A DNA stretch of 64,000 nucleotides. Origin: Isochrysis galbana. Its lineage: Eukaryota; Haptophyta; Isochrysidales; Isochrysidaceae. Below the pieces are notes generated by a model. That model was given only the letters and a program-made list of their open reading frames with translations, did no database searches and was not told where the DNA came from. The stretch's first letter is position 1, and the number at the start of each line of letters is the position of its first letter. Both the position numbers and the translations under genes were made by a program. Positions 31,060 through 43,709 of this stretch are shown piece after piece. The stretch spans positions 6,719,592-6,783,591 of the forward strand of contig CM030935.1 of NCBI GenBank assembly GCA_018136815.1. Direction: 5' to 3'.

Positions 31060-33251
31060 GAAAAAAAAATCTTACAAAACTATCCGCTACTTGCACGGCG
31101 CGAGGCAGATTGCTGGTACGACTCCTAACTACCCCCCCCCCTTCCTAACACCACTCCTTCCTCCTTCCCCCGCTCTCTCCTCTGGAGAACTAGGGGAGGG
31201 GAGGCCGCGCGCGCTGCTTCGGCCAGAGGCGTGGGATTGGGGGGAAAAGAGCAGGTGATGTTGCTGTTCGCATGTTCGTCCCTCCCTCTGGGATCGAGTG
31301 GTCAATAAGGAGTGTCGTCTTTGTGTAAGTGGGTTATGTTATGTTTCTGATGCCTAGGTCCGACGCTACTTGTGACAGGTCTGACAGGGCGATCGAAATC
31401 TCTAGGTTGAATTCCTTGTCGACGGTGTACAAGGGGGTGATCATTTTACGCAGGTGTTTGTTGCTCGGAGGGTGTATGTCGCATTCGCGAATCGACGCTC
31501 GTTAGGCTTCTCTTCGTCGTTCGGCATTTATCGTTATAATTCTCTCGTTCTCGTTCTCGGTCAAAAGCTTCGCTTGGATGCATAGGATCTTGGGTTGTGG
31601 AGCGCCCTCTCTCTTTCTCTCGAAGAGAAGGGAAGTTTCCCCACCTTTCTCCCTCCTAGGCGCCTCGCAACTAGGTTTAATTCGCTATCTTCTCCGCGCT
31701 TCTCTATCTACTTCAGTGATTGCAATCAGGTTTAATTTGCAATCTCTTCGCATCTCCCCCTTAGGCACACCGCATCTCTCTCGTCTTATTCGATAAGTCT
31801 CTTGGAATCCTGTGCGGCAGGATTGCCCCTCGTTTCCGTTATGGTGCGATTCCCCTTCCAGACGGGATCGCCGACAGATCGCCTTCTGATCGTCGTCCGT
31901 CGTCGTCTGGCCGGAGTGTTTGGGTTTGATTTCAGTCGAGTTATGTGAGAAAGTCGTGGGGCGAGAGTCGGGGTGTTTTCCTGGGTGTCTTTGTCCGTCG
32001 TCCTATCGTCAGTCGTCATCCGTCGCTCTCGCTCTTGTCGCTCTCGCTCTCGTAACACTCAGACCCTACAGCCTCGCCTCGCCTCGCCAGCCCCTGCCAT
32101 CACAGCCCTCCTCACACTCACCCTCGCCTCTCGCCACTCGCTCGATGTCGCTTTCGCCGCCGTCCTCGCCCTCGCTCAAGCCCGCCTGCCCGCCTTCCTC
32201 TGCTGACGAGCTTCAGCCCGTCAGCACCTCCGAAGTGGTCTCCCTCGCCGCGCCTGCCGCCGGCTTCGCCCCTTCCTCATTGCCCTCAGGCCCTATAGGC
32301 CATCCCAATTCGTCAGTGTAGGCCTAATCGTTCCCTTTGAATCTTCAGGCGTTGGAAGAAACCTACTTTCGCTTTGACAAGCAAGTGGTATCTCGAGAAA
32401 ATGGCTTTTAGGATGGCTTTTGTTTGACGATCTTGCCTCGGCGTTCCCGTAATGGACGTTGTAGAAATCCGTTAGGATATATCTCCATGCAAGGATGCCT
32501 AGGTATCCTGATGAAGGGTGAGGTCTCTCTACTTGATAGCAGAATAGACGTTGCGCTATCTGGTGTCGTGCGGGTGAATGAGAATGAGTGTTCAAGAGTC
32601 GCTCTATGTACGAGAAGACCGGGTCGGTCGCACTGCAGTGCGCTAAGTGTGTAGACGACTCGGGAGCCGCACCGCAGAAACGGCAAGTGGGATCTCCGAC
32701 GAACCTATTCGCCGTGGCGATCCTCCTATGTAGTATGTGCTGAAAGTGAAGGTATGAGTCTCGAGGTGTCAGAAAGTTGGTCTTGTACAAGTGAGATATT
32801 TGCTTCCATTTTTCCTTCAGAATTGAGAGCCTTGCCTCCCACCGGATGGTCGCTTTTTGTCTTTTGGTCTTTCCCCCCGCTAGGTAAGCATTTGTGAGTG
32901 TTTTGACGTCGACATCTTCTAGCGTCTTGTGTGTGCCTTCCAGCGTATGCTCTTGAGGTATTGATTGGGTAGGCCAATTCGGCCGGCCCGTCGTGTGCGC
33001 TGCCCCACCCACTTCAGCGGGGTTCGCAAGTCGGAGGGAGATGGTTGAGGGTGGGCTGTGCCATAGACATGGGGTTCCCCCATGATATTAAGACGCACGT
33101 CGTAGTATGTGTCCTTTTTAAGGAGGTAATATCTCCCTGTTTCGTCTGTTAGTATGTCCCCTAAGCTGGTGACCCCCAGGCGAGCTATGCGCCCCTCGGT
33201 GGTTTTGTTTTTGATCTGCGAGGATTTTGTTTTCGCGTAGGCCCCCCACAC
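31060..33251 (-). mobile_element. Degenerate LINE (C-terminal half and 3' tail), interrupted by repeat F
   Basis: On the minus strand the frame shows L-G-D-I-L-T-D-E-T-G-R-Y-Y-L-L-K-K-D-T (33251-33000). After a frame shift there is a region with the zinc motif C-R-F-C-G-A-A-P-E-S-S-T-H-L-A-H-C (C-x2-C-x8-H-x3-C, 32685-32635). Then come F-C-Y-Q-V-E-R-P-H-P-S-S-G-Y and I-L-T-D-F-Y-N-V-H-Y-G-N-A-E. This C-terminal zinc finger after the reverse transcriptase is typical of non-LTR retrotransposons. The end of the protein (M-I-T-P-L-Y-T-V-D-K-E-F-N-L...L-G-I-R-N) lies at 31450-31340, about 0.8 kb away, because another repeat has inserted. The tail and T-run (31060-31250) match the other LINE tails. 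Confidence 0.85.
31500..32325 (+). repeat. Repeat F, long copy inserted in the LINE
   Basis: Ends at 'ggccctataggccatcccaattcgtca', the common boundary of the family. A frame opens at an ATG near 32144 (M-S-L-S-P-P-S-S-P-S-L-K-P-A-C-P-P-S). Related frames open at 63700 and 33438 and, on the minus strand, at 23663, so the repeat carries the start of a protein, probably a retroelement ORF1. The upstream ~600 bp would be its 5' untranslated region. No clear target duplication. Confidence 0.6.
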
Positions 33252-34411
33252 TCACCCAAATATCCACCAAGTATCCAACGCTCCCACCCAAATATCCGGA
33301 GATAGCTGGTTCTGCCAAAATCAGCCCAAATATCCAGTAGATATATCCGGATATTTCTGCCAACCCCAACATCCGTACCAATCCCAATCCTCAGCCCCAG
33401 CCCCAGCCTCAGCCTATCCCTCGCCAATCATCCAGCCATGTCCGCTCCGTCCTCGCGCTCGCCTAAGCCCGTCCTCCCGCCTTCCTCTACTGAGGAGGTG
33501 GTCGAGCCCGCCATTCCATCACACTCTGCCGCTCCTACCACCGATCGATCCCCTTCCGTCTCTTCGCATGTCGAGCTGCTAGTGGTCATGCTCGATCCGT
33601 CAGCGATGTTGTTGTTGTTGCTAGGTTCCATCTACAGCTATCCTTAGCCGCAGCACTACGCACAGCCAACAGCCTCTTGTGCCAGACCAACGCGCCTCTT
33701 CTTCCACCCAAACCCATCCCTGATTGATCCTACCTTGATGCCCCAAGACCCCGTTACAGCAAGCAAATCCCCAAGGCACCAGCGGTCCGATGCGGCGCCC
33801 GTCGTCACGCAAAACCAAAACTACTACACTAGCATTCCAATCCTGGGAACGACTCCGGACGCCAAGACACGGCGCATGTGGTGCACGGAGCCTGCCTCAC
33901 ACGGGCATAGCATCCACATCATGCCCCATTGCGTGGACGAAGTGCAAGGAGTAGCCTAATCATTCCACGTGCGGCCTTCTGTGAGGCTCAGGGACGAGGC
34001 CGCCGGACGAACCCTACGGTGGCTGAAGCCACCGGCCGGCCTAGCAGGCAGGTGCTGTCGCCGAAGAGAGCGTGATCTGGCCGTTCGACTCGTCACAGCT
34101 ATCCGCGCCGAGCGCCACCCGTCAAACCGTGGTGAGCGCCCCGAGCATGACTAGCGGTCGGCTGAAGGCACCGCCCAAGGTGAACACCCCCACCAGTGCG
34201 CACTGCGCACATAGAGCTCGCCGCACCAACTGAAGGGCGAGACACACCCTAGGACACTTTCCGACACGCGGGGGCGCCCCGCGCCAGTGAACGCACGTCA
34301 CGACCCAATAAATTCGCTTGCCATTCATTAACACGCGACTCCGTGCTCCCGCAGCATGCTCAGCCGCCTCGGCGCGCTCGACGAGCAAAAGTGGTCGACG
34401 CGGCGCATGCG
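33252..34411. other. AATATCC-rich piece and repeat-F-like frame; 3' flank of ATG8
   Basis: Bases 33255-33370 contain about five 'caaatatcc' motifs. At 33438 a frame starts M-S-A-P-S-S-R-S-P-K-P-V-L-P-P-S-S (repeat F family), ending at 33647. Bases 33650-34411 show no gene and form the downstream region of the minus-strand ATG8 gene. Confidence 0.5.
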
Positions 34412-35999
34412 CTATTCGGCCATCCTGAATGCGGTCTCCCCAGAGTTCTCGACCGTCCCGAAGGTGTTCTCTCCCGAGTAAGTCATGTACAAGAAGCCGT
34501 CCTCGTCGCGGTGCGCATCATAGATGGATTGGAGGCTTGCGATTGTGGGCGGCAGGGTGCCTTTGGAGACAAAGAGGAAGATAGCCTGCTCGGGCCTCAG
34601 CGCTATCCTCTGCGCCAGCGGGGGCGGCGGGTGTGTGGCCGTCAGCGCTGCCGGCGAACGGAGCGTGCGCTTTCGTGCGGTAGGGCGCGCAGGTCAGCCC
34701 ACACTAGCATACCTTGCGGATGACGTAGACAAACTGGCCGACAGTGAGGTCTGCCGGGACGAGGAATTTCTTCTTGTCGATGAGCGGCAGTGTCCTGCGA
34801 CGCGAGAGGGCGGCATTCCATGCTCAGGCGCCACCGGCGTCTCGAGGCTGCGCGGCCCAGGGTCACTGCCAGGATACTCTGCGGCCCCAAGGGAGACGGG
34901 CATTCTTGCTCCTCCCGTGCACGCGGCCGGTGGGAGCTCACGAGTCTCGCGCGCGCTTCTCGACGATGACGGGGATGCGGTCCGGGTGCTTCGAGCCTGC
35001 GCACGAAAGCAGGAGGGGCGCGGTGCTCAATGCTCCGCCAAGGTGTAGACCAAGTGCGTGGTCGGCCCCCCCGGGGGGGGGGGGGGGGCGAGAGGGGGAA
35101 GGGGCCATGGTAGGGTCAAGAGGAGAAAGGGCGACGGAGAGAGAAAGGGGGAGAGAGACGCCGTGGGGGTGGGGGACATTTATGAGAGGCGGAGACAGGT
35201 AAGGGAGCGGAGGGCGAAGTCGATTGGCAGAGGCTGAGAGATGGAGACCGCGGCGGTTGGGCGATGCCGGCGATGTAGGGATGGGGAGGGAAGAAGGTAG
35301 CACGGGTGAAAGGTGAGTGGGACACGGACAGCGTGAGCGAGGGAGCGAGGGCAAGAAGAAAGCGAGGTCAGAGCTGAGCGCGAGCGCGAGTTGCGAGGGA
35401 GGAAGGGCGTTGGAGAAGCGAGAGGGATGGGGGAAGAGACGAGAACAGTGCAAAAGGGAGGAGGAGGGGGGACGCTGGAGAGGGAGAGAGCAGTGGTGCC
35501 GGCGATGGGGGGAGGAGGGGCAGGGAGGGAAGGCGGGCTGGATGTGAGAAAGGAAGCGAGAAGGAGAGCAGGAGAGGGACAGACACGCCCGTGAGTGAGG
35601 AAGAGCGCCGATAAGATGAAAATAGGGGGGCATGGCGGAGGGATCAAGGGATGGTAGGTGGGTGGTCGAGAGGAAGTGTGCGAGGGACAGGGCGAAAGAG
35701 CAGGGGGGAGACGCGAGACAGGGAAGGTAGGCAGTCCAGCAGTGAGAAAGAGGCGAGAAGGGAGAGGAAAGGGTGGAAAGGGGAGAGGAAAGAGGAGGAG
35801 GGACGCGGGGAGAGGAGAGTGACGGCAAGAGAGGAGGAGGGAGGGAGGAAGGGAGAGAGGGGGGGGGAGAGAGAGAAGGAGAAAGAGGGGGGAGAAGGGG
35901 GAGAGGGAGGGAGAGCTCACGGATGGCAGCTGCCTGTGATCTCCTCATCTCGAGCGAGTGCGACTCACGGTACGAGGGCGGCGCGCCGGGGATCGCCAT
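34412..35999 (-). CDS. ATG8: Autophagy-related ubiquitin-like protein ATG8
   Basis: Four exons on the minus strand: 35999-35921, 34996-34942, 34794-34713 and 34609-34412 (TAG). All introns are GT-AG, and phases 1, 2 and 0 agree, giving 137 residues. Exon 1 supplies the N-terminal helices ([15 protein letters not shown]). Exon 2 gives [12 protein letters not shown], exon 3 [23 protein letters not shown], and exon 4 [17 protein letters not shown]. These are the ATG8/GABARAP hallmarks. ATG4 would cleave after Gly-123, removing a 14-residue tail, and the exposed glycine is joined to phosphatidylethanolamine on autophagosome membranes. Intron 1 is ~925 bp and almost wholly CT-rich on the sense strand; the other introns are ~100-150 bp. 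The gene is easily missed because no exon exceeds 200 bp. Confidence 0.93.
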
Positions 36000-36199
36000 C
36001 ACGACGCGCACACACACACACAGTCCCTCCCTCCCTTCCCCTCTCTCTCCCTCTCTCCCCCCCCCCTCTCTCTCGATCTTCCCCCTCTTCTCTGCTGGAT
36101 CGCGGCCGCCCGATGCGCCACCCGGTCAGTATTCTGTATCTGAGGCCTATTTATCCTTTGTTCCGGCCGGAGAGAGAGAAGAGAGAGGGGGGGGGGGGG

Positions 36200-36298
<99 letters not shown>

Positions 36299-37100
36299 AG
36301 GGAGGGGTAAAGGAGAGAGATCAAAAGTGAGAGTGTTTGGAAGAATCCCGCCATGGATATTGGAGAGAAGGACGCGAATCACAGATAATATGAAGGGAAC
36401 AAGAGGGGAGACAAGGAGGCGAGGGAAGGCGCGAGAAGCGTGGGTTGTGTGCCTCGTTGAGAGATATGAAGGCGTTCCCAAAGGATGAGGAAGTCTTCCT
36501 CTTTCTTGCTGTTACCGTGAGAAAGGAGAGAGCGCGGGTGTCTGGTCGACGTCATCGTGCCGATCCCTTCGATAGTGAAAGAAGAACCACAAATAGAGAA
36601 AGAAGGAAGCCCTGTAGGATGCGGTTGGGCGAGGACGACGAGAGAGGAGAGAGCAGAGAGGGAGAGGAATCAGGAGGCTCCTTCCAACGAGAGGAACTAT
36701 TAATAAACTGGCTTGATCACTTAATAGAATCATTCGTCTCGCATTCTCGCCGTGCGGTACTCTCGCGCAACTTCTTCTCCTCTCTCCCGTCCGGATGTTC
36801 TTCACATCTCTTACATAGACACACCCTCTCTCTCCGTCTCTCTCCCACCCTCCCCCCTCTCCCTCCACCCCCCCCCCTCTCTCTCTCTCCCTCTCTCTCT
36901 CTCTCACCCCCCCCGCCGCTGAGTCCACGACGACAGGGTTCTATTTTCTATATTTTCTTTTCTCACCGGACTCTCGTCTTCACACCGTCCTTCACGGCTC
37001 ACGTGATAGCCGCAGAATGTGAATGGTTTGTTTTACTCTTCTATGAGAAGAGAAGTGCCCCGCCCCCACAGAGAGAAGCGGAGAGAGAGAGAGAGAGAGA

Positions 37101-37144
<44 letters not shown>

Positions 37145-37253
37145 GAAAAGAGAAGAGAGAGAAGAGAGAGAGAGAAGAGAGAGAGAGAGAAGAAGAGAGA
37201 GAGAGAAAGAGTGAGTGAGAGAGAGAGGGAATGAGAGAGAGAGAGATAGAGAG

Positions 37254-37316
<63 letters not shown>

Positions 37317-37858
37317 AGAGAGGGAAAGAAAGAAGAAAGGGAAGGGGGGAGTCCGTCCATTCCTTTCTGACTTCACACGAGATTTCTCCTCTACCCTCTC
37401 ACTCTCTTCCTTCCCATTCTCCCCCCACACTTCTTCTCCTACACAAACGTATTCTTCTCTATATCTTCTCCTTCTTCCGTTTCCCCTCTCTCTCTCGTCT
37501 GCCCCCTCCCCCTCTCCCCCCCCACCCCCATGGCCCCCCACCAGCCCCGCCCTCCCCTCCTCCCACCTCCCATCCAGCCCCACGCCGGCCGGCTCCTCGC
37601 GCCCGAGCAGTCCCCTCTCCCTCCCTCCTCCCCGCTTCCCTCTCCCGCATCCCTCCCCTCCCCCTCCCTTCCTTCCCCTTCCCTCTCTCCCTCTTCTCTC
37701 CCTTCCCCTTCTCTCCCTCCCTCTTCTCTCCCTCCCTCCCTCTCCCTCCCTCCCCCTTCCCTCCCCCCACTTCCCTGCCCCCCGCTTCCCTCCCCCCCCC
37801 TCCCCTCCCTCTCCCTTCCCTCTCCTTCACCCACCAAGAGCCACCTCCCATCTCTCCT
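36000..37858. other. Low-complexity GA/CT region between ATG8 and the Broad-minded-like gene
   Basis: (GA)n blocks at 36180-36305 and 37077-37330, and CT-rich tracts at 36820-36910 and 37380-37850. Between them (36320-36800, 36920-37060) the sequence is ordinary but shows no recognised frame; one or more 5' exons of the downstream gene may lie here. Confidence 0.6.
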
Positions 37859-40800
37859 CAAACTCTCGAGACTCTCGCCACGAGAGAAGCATACCAGCTC
37901 GCCCTCCTCTCCTCCGTGCTATTCCCTACGTCGCCAAAGGTCGCGCGTATTGCCGAGGCCGCCGCCCACGACGCGCTCGCTGCGCAGCTGGGCACGCTTC
38001 TGCTGAGCATCCATACTGTCGACGGCACGGCCGACTCGCAGACGGTTCGAGGGAAGCTCGCCGAGCTCGTCCACGAAGCGCTGCTGCTCTTGCGAGAGGG
38101 AGAGGCGGGGCGGGATGCCGGGGAGCAAAAATTCCGTGAGAGCCAAGGAGAAGACGACCCTCTCGGTATCGGACGCAGGCGGGCGCGCTTGCGAGAGGCG
38201 GAGCAGCAGCAGGAGGAGGCCTTGGCTGCCGGCGTGGATGGCGCGACCCCCTTTGCTCGACGCGAGGGCGCGCAGGGGCGCGCGTCCGCCGCGGGAGCGG
38301 CGCGGGAGGCACGGGACGGCGAGGCGCTCGCGCGACTGGCGTACGGAGCGCTCGTGCGCGCGGGACAGCACGCGAACCCGTCCGGACTCATCGATGACGA
38401 GGAAGCGGAGTTGCTTCGCCGCACCCTCTCGAGTGAGGGCGTGAGCGTGCTGCTGCGCCGGCTTGCGGCAGCAGCGGAGAGTGCGGCGGCGATGCCCTCG
38501 ATCCACACCGCGCTAGCTACGGCAATCGCAAGCGGCATTGCAGCTGGCGCTGACGCCTCTGCCCAAGCGCACAGCCGCAAGGGCGACGGCAGTGACAGCA
38601 GCAGCAACTACGGCGGGTCGGGCTCGAGCATTGTTGGCGAGCGGCTCGCCAGCTCTGATGGTGAGTGCAGCGTGTGGGATGTCGGCGTCGACTGTTGGAG
38701 GGGCGACGGCGTGTTGGCCGAGATGGACGAGCTGCCGCCGTTGGCCGAGCTCCCGGCCATCCTCGCAACGTTGGTTGGGCCGGCGTACGAGCCATCCCGG
38801 GAGGCCGGCACGAGCGCCGCCGCCGCGCTGCAAATGCTGCCTCCCGGTGAGGATTCGGGTTCCGCACATGAGGACGCGGTGCATACGGCTTGGGAGCGGC
38901 TGCGCGCCTTCTCCGCCTCCGACCTCGCGCACAGCGAGGAGTGGGACGCGGTGCCTGCGAGCATGTCCCGCGTGCTCCAGACGGCGCTCGCGGCTACCGA
39001 GCGCGCGTGCGGGCTAGAGGCTGAGGCGGCCGGGCGGGTGGACTGGTGGGCTGTGGAGGAGGCCGTGCTCCGACTACACGCTGCGCTGCTAGAGCACGTG
39101 GCGCCGCCGCAGGCGGCGCAGCTGTTCGAATCACTGGCGGCGCACGCACGGGCACGCACGCCCTCGGCCACGGGGGCTCCCGACCACCGCTGCGCGGTGG
39201 CGCTAGCGCACACATGCGAGTTGCTTGCCCTCGCGCGGGAGACGCTCGCGCGGGAGGCACTCTTGCTGCCGGACGTGATGCGCGACGGCGTCGCGCTCGA
39301 CGCGTGCTCCCTGGCACTGCCGCCTGGCGACGTTGGTGCGGCTGGTCCCGGCGGCTGCCGCACGCCAGCCCACATCCTCGCCTCGCTCGACGTGTCGTGC
39401 CGGTGGCTCCGTCTCTTCCTCGCTCGCGCTTGCTGGCAGGGCGCCGTTTGGCGCGCCGCTCGCGCTAGCGGGCTCGTCGGGTGGTGCATCGAGACGATGA
39501 GGGCATCTGCGCCGCGCACGAGGCCGCCGTTGGACACTTCGGCGCAGGATGGGCGCACGGCGCTTTCTCCGGTCACTCCCGCTGAGCTAGACTTTGCGCT
39601 CCACCTTCACGCAGCATGCGCGCTGGCTGCCCTGCTCCGCGCAGCCACGGGCGCGGCGCGCGCCGCAGGGGACGCCGGTAGCCTGGGATGGACGGAGGAG
39701 GCTCTCCTCCTCTTGGTCGAAGGGACGGTTGACGTCTGCTGTCTCGATGCGGATGCCGACATGAGCGTCTTAGCCGCCTCCTTTCGGGCCGACGCAATCC
39801 AAGTCGTTGCGCAAGAGCTAGCCGCCTGTGCTGAGCTGCCGCTGCCCGGGAGTCCGCCAGCTGCGCCACCGGGCTCATCGATGGGCCCAGTCATTCACGC
39901 GGCCATCGCCGCCTCCGTGGCTGCGGCTCGCGGCACCTCGGCGTGGCGCCATCTGCAGCGTATGCGTGCCGACACACCCGTCGTCTTGTCGGTCGACGAG
40001 CTCGCCGACCGCTTTCCGCGGTTGAGGCTTGTTGAGCGCTCCGAAAGGGAGCGCAGCCCGGCGTTGGGCGCCGCACGGGCAGCGCATATCTTCCTCCCGA
40101 CGGTGCGCCAGCTGGTGGCACGCGTGGAGGGGCGGCGGCAGCTGCTTCTGGCGGACCAAAGGCGACTGCGCGTGCTGGCTAGCGCGGCCGTCGCCCTCGT
40201 GGCCAGCACATGTGCCAGCTCCACCAGCAAGCCGTCGCCCGAGCAAGCCGTGGGAATGCTGTGCCTCGAGGTGGTGGAGTGCCTCCTCGTGACGCCGAGT
40301 GGCGGGCCGTGCGACGACACGGAACGTGGGCGCTGCGAGCTCGCGTGCTACTTGACGTCGCTCATCCACGGTGTCTTGATGACCGACGCCAGCAGCCAGG
40401 GTGACCCCGTTGATGCGCACCGCAGCGAGAGCCGACCAGCGGCTGGCAGTGTGGGCGGCGCGGCCAGCCTCTACATGGCGGCTGCCGTTTGCTCGCTTGT
40501 TGCATGCGGCAGCCCACGCACGCGCGTGCTGCTCCAGCCCGTGTGCGAAGCCGCAGCCGCCTGGCGCCTCCGTCTGCAAGTTGCGGCGGCTGGGCCGGTA
40601 GCACGCCCGCCGACGGCGCGCGGCGGCGATGAGCACACGGACAACTTCCTGGCAAATAGGCTTGGAGGGGCTAGCGACACGGATGACTCGCCCGATGACG
40701 CGGCGGTAGGAGAGGAGCCCGCACTCTGCAGAGCCTCCGTCGCCTCCGTGGCCGGCCCTAGCACTGCGGCCCCACGTCGCGGTCCCGTGCTGCAGCTTGT

Positions 40801-43083
40801 CACGCCTAGCTGGATGATGCGCACGGCCTCGCTGGCCTCCACTCCCACGGGCGCCCGTGCGCTCGCACACGAAGGGCTGCCCATCGCCCTAGCACGACTC
40901 CTGCGGCGGGCAGCGCGCAGCGACGCGGCGTGCGCTCCATTGCACTCGCCGCCCTTTCCAGGCGCCGCTTACACTGCCGATCTCTCGCCACTCCTCGCTA
41001 GCATGACAGCGCTCTTGTGCATTTTTGCGTGGCCGCACGCCATCAGCGCGGCCTTCGATGTGCGGCCGCCCGGCGGCCAAGCGGAGGAAGACGACGCCGG
41101 GAGTTTCTGCGCAGCTCACAGCGGTCTCAATCAAGCCGGCAGCAGTCGACGCGTCCCACAAGGCCACGCCGGCCATCCGGGCGCTGTGCTGCGCAGCGCT
41201 CTGAACATCGCGGCGAGCGGCTTCTTGCGGCAGCCTCGTCAGCCGCAAGGATCAGGCGAGCCCGTCGCTGTGTCACTGCTCTTCCTGTGTGGTCTGTGCG
41301 CCGACGTGCACGCCTCGCCCATCTTGGAGCGCGGCCTCCGCTTGCGCGCCGCGCTCGATGCCGCTCTCTGCGATGCCGAGGGTCACGCCGTGTGGTATGA
41401 TACTGCCGCATGCGCGCTGGCTATCGGCCGCAATGGCGCGCCCGCGGTTGGCTACGATGGGGCAGGTGCCTCAGCCGGTGTTGAGGCGTCCACGCGCGCC
41501 GTTGCACTCTCGCCGCCAGCACAAATCGCCCGTGGGAGTCCTCCGCCGGTGCCACATTGCCTCGAAGAAGTTTGCCGCGCCCGCCTGATGGTGCAACTCG
41601 ATCAGTGGGGCACATCATCCGAGTGGGCTGTCCATCCAGCCGCTGCAGCTCCAAGCCACCTCTTCCCCTTTGGGGACGCGCCATCCGCGACGCCGAGCTC
41701 AACATGGTTGCTAGGAGTCTCTACATCGGATGTACACGCGCCAACCAAGGTATCAGAGGAGCAAGGCGTATGTGGAAGTCTACACGGATCGGGGCGAAGA
41801 CCGTTCGAGTCCGCACTGGACGTAGATGGGCTGAGCGTGTTGGAGCACCAGCCTTGTCCAAACACGGCGGGCGCGACCCGTCCAATGATGGACGCATCCT
41901 TCATGGACTCACCATGGCTAAAGGCCGCCGCCTCAGAAGTGGTTCGCGCACTGGAGGCCTCGACGATCACGCCGCATCCCATCGCTCCATCTGAGTGGCT
42001 GAGCCACAACGGTGACGATGCGGACGAGCCGGTGCGCTGGCCTCGCTCCGCGGCGGGTCCGAATGTACCGGCACGTCCGAGTCTGCCTATTCTCCAGGCA
42101 CCCATCGCAGGCGCACAGCCCTCAACCTCAGACGACCCTCCCTCAGCTCTGATTTTGGCAGCCGCGCTCAAACTGGTCCGTTACCGAGCGCGCGTGAGCG
42201 CCTCTTCCGCAAGCAGCTCTAGCCTACACAACATATCGCACCAACCCTCAACGGAGTGTCCAACATCCCGAAGCAACGAGGCCGCTGGCTTCACACAAGG
42301 ATCCGCCTCGTGCGACGGTGCGTCGATAAATCTCGCGCTTTTCCTGCGCGATGTGCGGATTGCGCTGGGGCGCGCTCATGAGAGCAGCGAAAGCTTGGAT
42401 TGTTTCGCCGCGCTGTGCTACCTGTTCAACGATGGAGATGGGCCGGCGCGCGCCTTGTTGCAGGGTGTCGCAGAGCACCCTCTTGCACCCCTCCTGTGGC
42501 ATGGCTGCGTGCCATCACAAGGGGGTAAGGCGGCAAATGCGGCCAGCGGTCTCTTCGAGGAGCTGCTTTGTCTTGTTGACGAGTTGGTCGAGGCGGAGCT
42601 TCCACTCGTCGCCTCCAGCTTGCGTAGGGCCGGGATTTATTCCGCATTGCTTACCTCGCGGTGGTTGCGCCAAAATTGGCTCAACGTCTTGCCCTGGCCG
42701 CAACTCACAAGGGCGTTTGTTTTGCCAATGATTGCCGGCGCGCAGTACCAGGTGAGACGCTTGCGCCCCGCTGCCCGCCTCCACCCTTACCCCGTTGCGG
42801 CTCCCGACCCGCCCTTCTTGAGAGCTGATGGCATGACTTCTTCCCCCCATAGGCATATCTATGCGTTGCTGCTTGGAGGCATCTGTCGGCCGACGTTTGC
42901 AAGCGCTCGTCCTCGGGCGATCTCTTGCTCTTCCTATTGATGGGCGATGCTTTACAAGACTTTCAGCCGTGCAAAGAGCTGAGCTACATGCGGCAGCTTG
43001 AGTGGCGGCATGGCGCCGCGTGCATGCGCCGCTTACGATATCATACGCAACCTGCTGGCGCTTGCTGCAAAGCAAGCGCATGA
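37859..43083 (+). CDS. Broad-minded/TBC1D32-like protein (5' exon(s) not found)
   Basis: A huge exon, open from at least 37859 to 42751, is joined through a 101-bp GT-AG intron (42752-42852) in phase 0 to a last exon 42853-43083 (TGA). The first in-frame codons (E-T-L-A-T-R-E-A-Y-Q-L-A-L-L) already look like protein, but there is no ATG, so an upstream exon is expected. About 1,700 residues are visible, mostly Ala/Leu-rich helices with Ser-rich linkers. The identification rests on the C-terminus: L-P-L-V-A-S-S-L-R-R-A-G, W-L-R-Q-N-W-L-N-V-L-P-W, G-A-Q-Y-Q joined across the intron to A-Y-L-C-V-A-A-W-R-H-L. This resembles the 'WxNxLDWxEIxxY...GxDYQxYxCVAxxxHL' block of TBC1D32/Broad-minded, a ciliary protein. 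Homology over the rest could not be judged. If right, it implies that the organism builds flagella. Confidence 0.65.
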
Positions 43084-43403
43084 GGACGAGCACTCCGAGT
43101 ACGTGCACTCGCAAAGCAACGAATCGACGGGCGACGCGTATCGGCGAATACCGACGATGTCAGTGATGGCCCTCGAACGTTGAGTGAAATTGCTGCGAGG
43201 ATACCGCCGGGGGCTTGAGCGCAAGACGCAAGACTCCGACTGAGATCGCCGTACGTAGGAAATCGCACAATAGTGATTTTGATGTTGGGTAGCTGCACTG
43301 GCCCACTAGAGCGGATAAATAAGAATAGGTATTACGAGAAGGACTTGAGCGCTGGGAAATGGCACAGGGCAGCTCAGGTGCCAGGGGCCAAGTCCCATCG
43401 GCC

Positions 43404-43503
43404 NNNNNNNNNNNNNNNNNNNNNNNNNNNNNNNNNNNNNNNNNNNNNNNNNNNNNNNNNNNNNNNNNNNNNNNNNNNNNNNNNNNNNNNNNNNNNNNNN
43501 NNN
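43404..43503. other. Assembly gap (100 N)
   Basis: One hundred Ns just beyond the 3' end of the chromovirus; the 3' LTR may be collapsed or lost here. Confidence 0.99.
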
Positions 43504-43709
43504 GTTCATTTAACCATACGAGACGAGAGACTTAGAAGAGGAGGATTAACCCATGGATCCAAAGCGAGCACAAAATCGGCAGCTTAGCGCGGCGGCCCCC
43601 GATTTCGTACGCCACGTCCTACCACGTTCTCCCTTTTACAGGAGTTTTGCTCGGGCAGTTGCGCTGGGTCAGGCGCTGACGCGACGCTAATCATCCACTT
43701 CCGGTCGAC

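Noticed and set aside
38608-42171. Minus-strand frames of 190-330 codons opposite the Broad-minded-like exon
   Set aside because: GC-rich antisense shadows; Arg/Ala/Ser-rich with no family.
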